Positions 58,831 to 64,000 of a stretch of DNA of 64,000 bases are shown piece by piece (position 1 is the first letter of the stretch; each line of letters opens with the position of its first letter). Source of the DNA: Zygaena filipendulae (taxonomy: Eukaryota > Arthropoda > Insecta > Lepidoptera > Zygaenidae); NCBI GenBank assembly GCA_907165275.2, contig OU015649.1, positions 6,850,001 through 6,914,000 of the forward strand. Reading direction: 5' to 3'. Below the pieces are notes generated by a model that searched no databases, was not told where the DNA came from, and was given only the letters and a program-made list of their open reading frames with translations. Position numbers and translations under genes: made by a program.

Positions 58831-60384
58831 ATGAAAGATGTCCCGGAGCCGGGGGGTTCTGTCCCCCCGGCTTCTAATTTTATTACAATTGGCTCAAACA
58901 ATGAATCTGGCATGGAAACAGACGGATCGGTCGTAAGTCGATCTCTGAAACGTAGTCGATTACATATCTGCAAACATTGCAATAAAAAAAGACGCCGACA
59001 TCACACAGGCGACCCACCAAAACTCTCTGATTGTAATTGTAATGAATCGACAACGGATCAGTCTGAACCAAATCGCAAAATTGCCTCTCCAGCTCTTTTT
59101 AAAAATGTGCTCGTGCAAGATCCGCCTGTACCCACTTCCACACCTACTGCACCTTCTGTACCCATAGGTAGGACATTATATGAAAAGACGGATGCTGCTC
59201 CTTACGTAGTGCATGTCCAAAGACATCAGGATTCTCCAAACGATGCAACTACTATGCACCCTATGGCTTTCGGTAAATTCCTGAAAAATAATTTATTTAA
59301 TAATATAATAAATGGAAGTGTTAAAAAAATTGGCCGTAATAAAATGTCTGTATCATTTTCAAAATATCAAGATGCTAATACCTTCATTAGTCATGATAGT
59401 TTAACAAAAAATAACCTAAAGGCATTCATACCCACCTTTAATATTACACGAATGGGTTTAGTCCGTGGGGTCCCGGCCGAGTGGTCTCCTGATGAAGTGA
59501 AAGATAATATATCTGTCCCAATAGGGTGTGGTGAAATTATCAAGGTTAGGAGATTGAATTTCAAAACTTATATTGATGGTACCCCAACTTGGAAACCATC
59601 TCAAACTATTGTGCTCACCTTTGATGGACAAGTTTTGCCGAAACGCATTTTTATGTGTTACAATTCACTCACTGTAGATATGTACATATACCCCACTATA
59701 CAATGTTTTAACTGCTGCCGCTTTGGTCATACCAAGGCACAATGTAGATCAAAGCCACGTTGTTTCAAGTGCGCCCAAGACCATATAGGTGAGTCTTGTA
59801 ACATCTCTGAAGAAGAGGCATCCTGCTGTTCATGTGGTGGTAGTCATTTTGCAAGTAACAAAACATGCCCTGAGTTTGCGAGACAATCACAAATAAAACT
59901 ATACATGGCACAGAATTGTGTTTCTTACATGGAAGCTTTAAAATTGCACCCACCTATTTCAAAATCTTTTGCTGAAGTATTGGCTAACCCTGCCATGAAA
60001 CTATCTATGAATGAAGTCCCTTATAATAACTTTTCACCTAGTAGTAGTAGTAATCCCTCAGTATCATACAAGAAAACTATATATACAAAACCTCGTCCTC
60101 GCCCTATCCCATCCAAAGGATTTGACAAAGTAGCTCACCAAGCTATTGTGCAAGAATACGCAATTCCCACTCCTAATAATGGCTGTGGGTTTAGCAACCG
60201 TGTAGACTCATCCTTACCTGCTGATACTCAATTACCTAATGATTTTGTCACAGCTCTATTTAATCTGTTTTCCCAATTCAACTTTCTTCCACCGTCCAAC
60301 GCTGCTCACCCTGTACTTAATAACATTCAATTCTCTCAAAATGGACAGACAAACCGACCAAATAATTCAGTGGAATTGCCATAG
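58831..60384 (+). CDS. LINE ORF1, gag-like nucleic-acid-binding protein
   Basis: 517 aa, intact. A basic, low-complexity N-terminus includes KHCNKKRRRHH. A central region is typical of arthropod LINE ORF1 proteins. Three zinc knuckles follow: C292-x2-C295-x4-H300-x4-C305; C311-x2-C314-x3-H318-x4-C323; and C332-x2-C335-x3-H339-x6-C346. The C-terminal part is Ser/Pro/Asn-rich. It binds element RNA and probably forms particles with it. It overlaps ORF2 by 44 nt in a different frame, so ORF2 is likely made by reinitiation or frameshift. Confidence 0.93.
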   Translation: MKDVPEPGGSVPPASNFITIGSNNESGMETDGSVVSRSLKRSRLHICKHCNKKRRRHHTGDPPKLSDCNCNESTTDQSEPNRKIASPALFKNVLVQDPPVPTSTPTAPSVPIGRTLYEKTDAAPYVVHVQRHQDSPNDATTMHPMAFGKFLKNNLFNNIINGSVKKIGRNKMSVSFSKYQDANTFISHDSLTKNNLKAFIPTFNITRMGLVRGVPAEWSPDEVKDNISVPIGCGEIIKVRRLNFKTYIDGTPTWKPSQTIVLTFDGQVLPKRIFMCYNSLTVDMYIYPTIQCFNCCRFGHTKAQCRSKPRCFKCAQDHIGESCNISEEEASCCSCGGSHFASNKTCPEFARQSQIKLYMAQNCVSYMEALKLHPPISKSFAEVLANPAMKLSMNEVPYNNFSPSSSSNPSVSYKKTIYTKPRPRPIPSKGFDKVAHQAIVQEYAIPTPNNGCGFSNRVDSSLPADTQLPNDFVTALFNLFSQFNFLPPSNAAHPVLNNIQFSQNGQTNRPNNSVELP

Positions 60385-63300
60385 TGCTCTACATAAAAAA
60401 CATGAAATAATTTATCTATTGAATGAATATGAACCGTCTGTTCTTGTTCTATCAGAAACATGGCTCAAACCTCAATGGAACTTTAAAATATCTGGTTACA
60501 ACACCATAAGAAAAGACAGAAATGATGGGTATGGCGGAGTAGCCATTCTTATCAAAAATAATGTCAAATATGACATCATCTCCTTACCATCTTATAACCC
60601 TCTAATATCAATTATAGCTGTACATGTACATAATCTTAACTTAGTATCTATCTATATTCCTTCTCAATCATCTACACTTATGAATGAAATAAATAATCTG
60701 TTTTCCACTCTCCCTAGACCTTTTTTAGTACTAGGAGATTTCAACTGCCACCACCAAGCTTGGGGCAGTACTGTCTCTGATAACTATGGAGAAAGCCTAT
60801 TAGATATCGCCAATTTACATAACTTATGTATTTTGAACACAGGTTCTCCCACTCGCCTCACAGCCCCTGGACGTAATTTAAGTGCTGTTGATTTGTCAAT
60901 TTGTACTCCAAATTTGGCCTCTCAGGTATCTTGGTACACCCACTCATCTACACTTGGGAGTGATCACTTTCCTATAGTTATTACACTCCCCTTTAAAAAA
61001 CAAACAAGCAAAAAGAAATATTTGTCCACAAGGAAATATAGACTTCCTGATAAATGTTCTAAAGACTGGATTAAGTATAAAACTAGTGTTGAAACCAAAC
61101 TGACTTCCCTCCCTGTTGTGACACCTGAGACTGTAAATGAATGTGCAGAAACTTTGGCTTATATTTTAAATGAAGCAGCAGGAGAAGTATTCCCTGTCAA
61201 ATCTAATTCAAGTACCAAAATACCGTCACCACCATGGTGGGACAATGATTGTACCGTTGCTATCAGGAAAAGAACAGTGGCAGAAGAGACATACAATAGT
61301 GACATGTCTGAAGCCAACTACGATGCTTTGGCGAAAATCATTGCAGAGACTAAAAAGTTATTCAAACAGAAAAAGTTTGAGGGCTGGAGGAAATTTTGTA
61401 GTTCTATTTCACCTGACACCCCCCCTACACTAGTTTGGCGTAATATTAAAAGATTTAAATCTGCTTCTAATCCAAATTCCATATGGAACATTCCTCCTAG
61501 TGTAGCCAATAATTTCATGGACAAACTATCTCCTCCATGGGTAGCACCAGTCAATAACACAGATACCTTGCCCGATAACCTCTCATACTTAAACTGTCCC
61601 TTTTCGCTTCACGAACTAAAAGCTGCAATACATGGCACTAAAGATTCTGCACCAGGTGCAGACGGTATTCCATATTCCTTCTTTTCTAGTAATACTGATG
61701 AAATTCTTATCTATTATCTAAAACTTATCAACACCATCATGATGACAGGCGTCATTCCTTTGTCATGGAAATGTCAAATAGTGTTGCCTGTTCTCAAACC
61801 TAACAAACCTCCAAATGATGCTAGTTCTTATCGTCCAATAGTTTTATCGTCTGTTTTAATAAAAATAGCTGAAATACTACTCAAAAACCGCCTTGAATGG
61901 TATTTGGAGAATAATAATTTGCTATCCAATACTCAGTACGGTTTTAGAAAGGGCAAAGGTACAATGGATAGTTTAAGTATTTTAACCACTGACATACGCT
62001 TAGCCTTCACATACAATGAATCAGTAGTAGCAGCCTTTTTAGATATTAATTCTGCGTACGATAATGTTCTCTTATCAGTTCTAAAAACTAAGCTAGAATC
62101 GCTATCAGTCCCACCAATGATAATACATTTTATAATGAATATTTTGGAAGAACGACATCTAACACTAAATTGCAATGACCTCCAACTTAAAAGGATTGTA
62201 AGGAGAGGCCTACCACAAGGGTCTGTCCTTAGTCCCTTGTTATACAGTGTTTATACACATGATTTAGACCGATGTTTCAATAACAGTATTAAAATATTAC
62301 AATATGCTGATGATCTGGTAATTTATTCTACAAACCAGTCGATCGAGATAGCTGCGTTACATATCTCATCTGCTTTGAACAGCTTAAACTTATGGATGAA
62401 TGCTAACGGATTAGAGTTGTCAGCCTCTAAAAGTAGTGTCGTTATTTTTTCAAGAACGAGAAATCCCCCTACCGTGCAAGTTCATTACAATAACACACTT
62501 ATTCCCGTTAAACCTAACATTAAATTTTTAGGTGTTTTTCTAGATCCAAAACTCACTGGTCGTGATCATTGTGACTATGTAGTTGGCAAGACTGAGAGAC
62601 TTCTGAATCTACTTCGATGCCTTGCCGGAGTTTGGTGGGGGGCACACCCTCAATCCCTTAGATTAGTATACAATGCTTTAATCCGTAGTGTACTAGACTA
62701 CGGAACCTTTCTTTTGGAACCTGCTAACTCAGCTTCTCTTAAAAAATTGGACGCTGTACAGAACAAGGCACTTAGAATAATAACTGGAGCTATGAAATCA
62801 AGTCCCATTAACGCGTTACAAATTGAAAGCTGTGAACCCCCATTAAACATTAGGCGACAATTTCTTGCTGATCGATTTTTGTTCCGATCGCTCCAATTCT
62901 CCGATCATCCTCTTTTCCGCTCGCTTCACTCGCTTAATGAAAAAATCAAAACAGCCAAATACTGGAAACACAAAGCTTCCCCTTGCTTAGTAGTCAGTTA
63001 TCAAAAATATCTTAGCTTATTGTCTCCCACACACCGATCTATGCGCTTACCTCTCTTTGATATTGATTATAATGCCTTACATATTTCCCCACATATTAGA
63101 TATGATCTGATTCAAAAAGATAACAATAGTCCTAACTTAACGTTTACATCCATTTTAGATTTAGAATATAGTGATTACCACCACATATACAGCGACGCTT
63201 CAAAATTATCGTCTTCCGAATGTACTGGAGTTGGAGTATATCACACCCAATCGTCTATTGTTCAGAAAATCAAACTTCCTCCAGAATCGTCTGTTTTCAC

Positions 63301-64000
63301 AGGAGAATGCCTTGGTCTTCTTAAAGCGGTAGAATATGTCCTTCTCATGAAATTAAAAAAGACTATAATTATTTCTGATTCTATGAGTGCTCTTCAAGCC
63401 ATTAACAAAAATCCTTTTCGCACCCGAACTCATCTCCCCATCATTTATGACTTGAGAAATCGTCTTAATACATGTACAAATATGAGTTATGTAGTAGAAT
63501 TTGCCTGGGTACCAAGTCATATCGGAATCCAAGGTAATGAAAAATGCGATCAGTTAGCTAAAGAAGCTGTATATTGTGGAGATATGGTTCCATATAAAAA
63601 TTACAGTCATGATCTGCTGTCTTTGCCCATGGTCGACATGCGTAAGGAGTGGCATAATTGTTGGATCAACAACCGTGAACTAAAAGGTAGATATTACTCT
63701 TTATTGCAGCCGTCTATACCAGCAAAGCCTTGGTTCCGCAAGGCCAAGTTTGGTAAGACGGCTACTAGTATCATAATACGCATGAGACTTGGTCACGTCT
63801 GTACCCCGGCCCATCTTGCCAAACTTGGTATCGTTAGTGATGAATATTGTGAGTGTGCGATGGACATAGGCGATCTAAACCACATTTTCTTTTCATGCCC
63901 ACTTTACGACCGGTCCGTATTCCTTAATGATCTCCTTTCCCTCGATGTTCCTTTTCCTACATCTATTATTTCCCTTCTCTCTTCAAATGATTTATTAATA
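60341..64000 (+). CDS. LINE ORF2, endonuclease-reverse transcriptase-RNase H (runs off window)
   Basis: The ATG at 60341 opens a frame with no stop for 1220 codons to the edge, so it is 3' incomplete. The AP-type endonuclease has GDFNCHHQAWG (D133, N135) and SDHFPI (D208, H209). The reverse transcriptase has APGADGIPYSF, SYRPIVLSS, FLDINSAYDNV, GLPQGSVLSPLLYSVYTHDL and YADD (655-658). RNase H carries the four acidic residues D952 (YSDASK), E989 (TGECLGLLKA), D1013 (ISDSMSALQA) and D1070 (NEKCDQLAKEA). A cysteine motif CECAMDIGDLNHIFFSC lies near the edge. It nicks target DNA and copies its RNA there. All catalytic residues seen are intact, so the copy may be active or recently so. Confidence 0.95.
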   Translation, partial: MDRQTDQIIQWNCHSALHKKHEIIYLLNEYEPSVLVLSETWLKPQWNFKISGYNTIRKDRNDGYGGVAILIKNNVKYDIISLPSYNPLISIIAVHVHNLNLVSIYIPSQSSTLMNEINNLFSTLPRPFLVLGDFNCHHQAWGSTVSDNYGESLLDIANLHNLCILNTGSPTRLTAPGRNLSAVDLSICTPNLASQVSWYTHSSTLGSDHFPIVITLPFKKQTSKKKYLSTRKYRLPDKCSKDWIKYKTSVETKLTSLPVVTPETVNECAETLAYILNEAAGEVFPVKSNSSTKIPSPPWWDNDCTVAIRKRTVAEETYNSDMSEANYDALAKIIAETKKLFKQKKFEGWRKFCSSISPDTPPTLVWRNIKRFKSASNPNSIWNIPPSVANNFMDKLSPPWVAPVNNTDTLPDNLSYLNCPFSLHELKAAIHGTKDSAPGADGIPYSFFSSNTDEILIYYLKLINTIMMTGVIPLSWKCQIVLPVLKPNKPPNDASSYRPIVLSSVLIKIAEILLKNRLEWYLENNNLLSNTQYGFRKGKGTMDSLSILTTDIRLAFTYNESVVAAFLDINSAYDNVLLSVLKTKLESLSVPPMIIHFIMNILEERHLTLNCNDLQLKRIVRRGLPQGSVLSPLLYSVYTHDLDRCFNNSIKILQYADDLVIYSTNQSIEIAALHISSALNSLNLWMNANGLELSASKSSVVIFSRTRNPPTVQVHYNNTLIPVKPNIKFLGVFLDPKLTGRDHCDYVVGKTERLLNLLRCLAGVWWGAHPQSLRLVYNALIRSVLDYGTFLLEPANSASLKKLDAVQNKALRIITGAMKSSPINALQIESCEPPLNIRRQFLADRFLFRSLQFSDHPLFRSLHSLNEKIKTAKYWKHKASPCLVVSYQKYLSLLSPTHRSMRLPLFDIDYNALHISPHIRYDLIQKDNNSPNLTFTSILDLEYSDYHHIYSDASKLSSSECTGVGVYHTQSSIVQKIKLPPESSVFTGECLGLLKAVEYVLLMKLKKTIIISDSMSALQAINKNPFRTRTHLPIIYDLRNRLNTCTNMSYVVEFAWVPSHIGIQGNEKCDQLAKEAVYCGDMVPYKNYSHDLLSLPMVDMRKEWHNCWINNRELKGRYYSLLQPSIPAKPWFRKAKFGKTATSIIIRMRLGHVCTPAHLAKLGIVSDEYCECAMDIGDLNHIFFSCPLYDRSVFLNDLLSLDVPFPTSIISLLSSNDLLI

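Larger units (their letters stand above)
58640..64000 (+). mobile_element. Non-LTR retrotransposon with RNase H (I-superfamily-like), 3' end beyond window
   Basis: A GC-richer leader from about 58640 (left boundary uncertain) precedes ORF1 (58831-60384) and ORF2 (60341 to edge). Zinc-knuckle ORF1, AP-type endonuclease, reverse transcriptase and RNase H in that order point to the I-type group. I separate it from R1 or Jockey by the RNase H and cannot name the clade with certainty. The 3' UTR and target duplication are outside the window. Confidence 0.9.

Noticed and set aside
61170..61433. 87-codon frame inside the LINE
   Set aside because: It overlaps ORF2 in another frame and is not conserved coding.

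Overview
This window reads as nuclear DNA from a moth or butterfly (Lepidoptera). The background is AT-rich and dense in repeats. Many short elements end in the GC-rich 'cccgcggtttcacccgcg ... gcgggaattccgggataaaaagtaccctat' block of lepidopteran LEP1-type (Helitron-like) repeats. Genes have short GT-AG exons, and the proteins are insect-like. The splice models below were built by hand from reading frame, phase and family alignment.

Five host genes can be reconstructed in full at the coding level. (1) Cytoplasmic alanyl-tRNA synthetase (5299-8199, +) has a single coding exon. (2) A NEDD4-family HECT E3 ubiquitin ligase of the Su(dx)/ITCH/WWP type (15760-29771, -) has 12 coding exons, 894 aa, C2 + four WW + HECT. 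(3) Kinesin-associated protein 3, the non-motor subunit of kinesin-II (37264-46853, +), has 11 coding exons and 719 aa. (4) NDUFS6 / ND-13A of mitochondrial complex I (56286-56852, +) has three exons and 121 aa. (5) A bublin/UPF0184-like small coiled-coil protein (57311-57688, -) has two exons and 87 aa and lies tail to tail with NDUFS6. They are unrelated housekeeping, signalling and transport genes with no operon-like logic. Su(dx) and Kap3 are divergent across a 7.5-kb gap filled with inverted repeats.

From about 58.64 kb to the window edge lies a non-LTR retrotransposon with RNase H (I-superfamily-like). ORF1 is intact and has three zinc knuckles. ORF2 overlaps it, has all catalytic motifs and stays open for 1220 codons to the edge.

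The rest is mobile DNA and its debris: LEP1-like elements singly and in tandem, two MITE families that both carry the exact octamer TGACGTCA, tRNA-derived SINE copies, a decayed copia gag and a LINE 3' end. There are also unusually many palindromic (foldback) structures. The most notable are a perfect 48-bp palindrome flanked by 8-bp direct repeats; a 2.3-kb foldback element with ~980-bp arms holding a broken DDE-like transposase; and a 1.94-kb element with ~35-bp terminal inverted repeats and an exact 8-bp target duplication, with a minimal 51-bp relative elsewhere in the window. I found no new gene system of bacterial-defence type. The novelty here is in the palindromic and non-autonomous elements.
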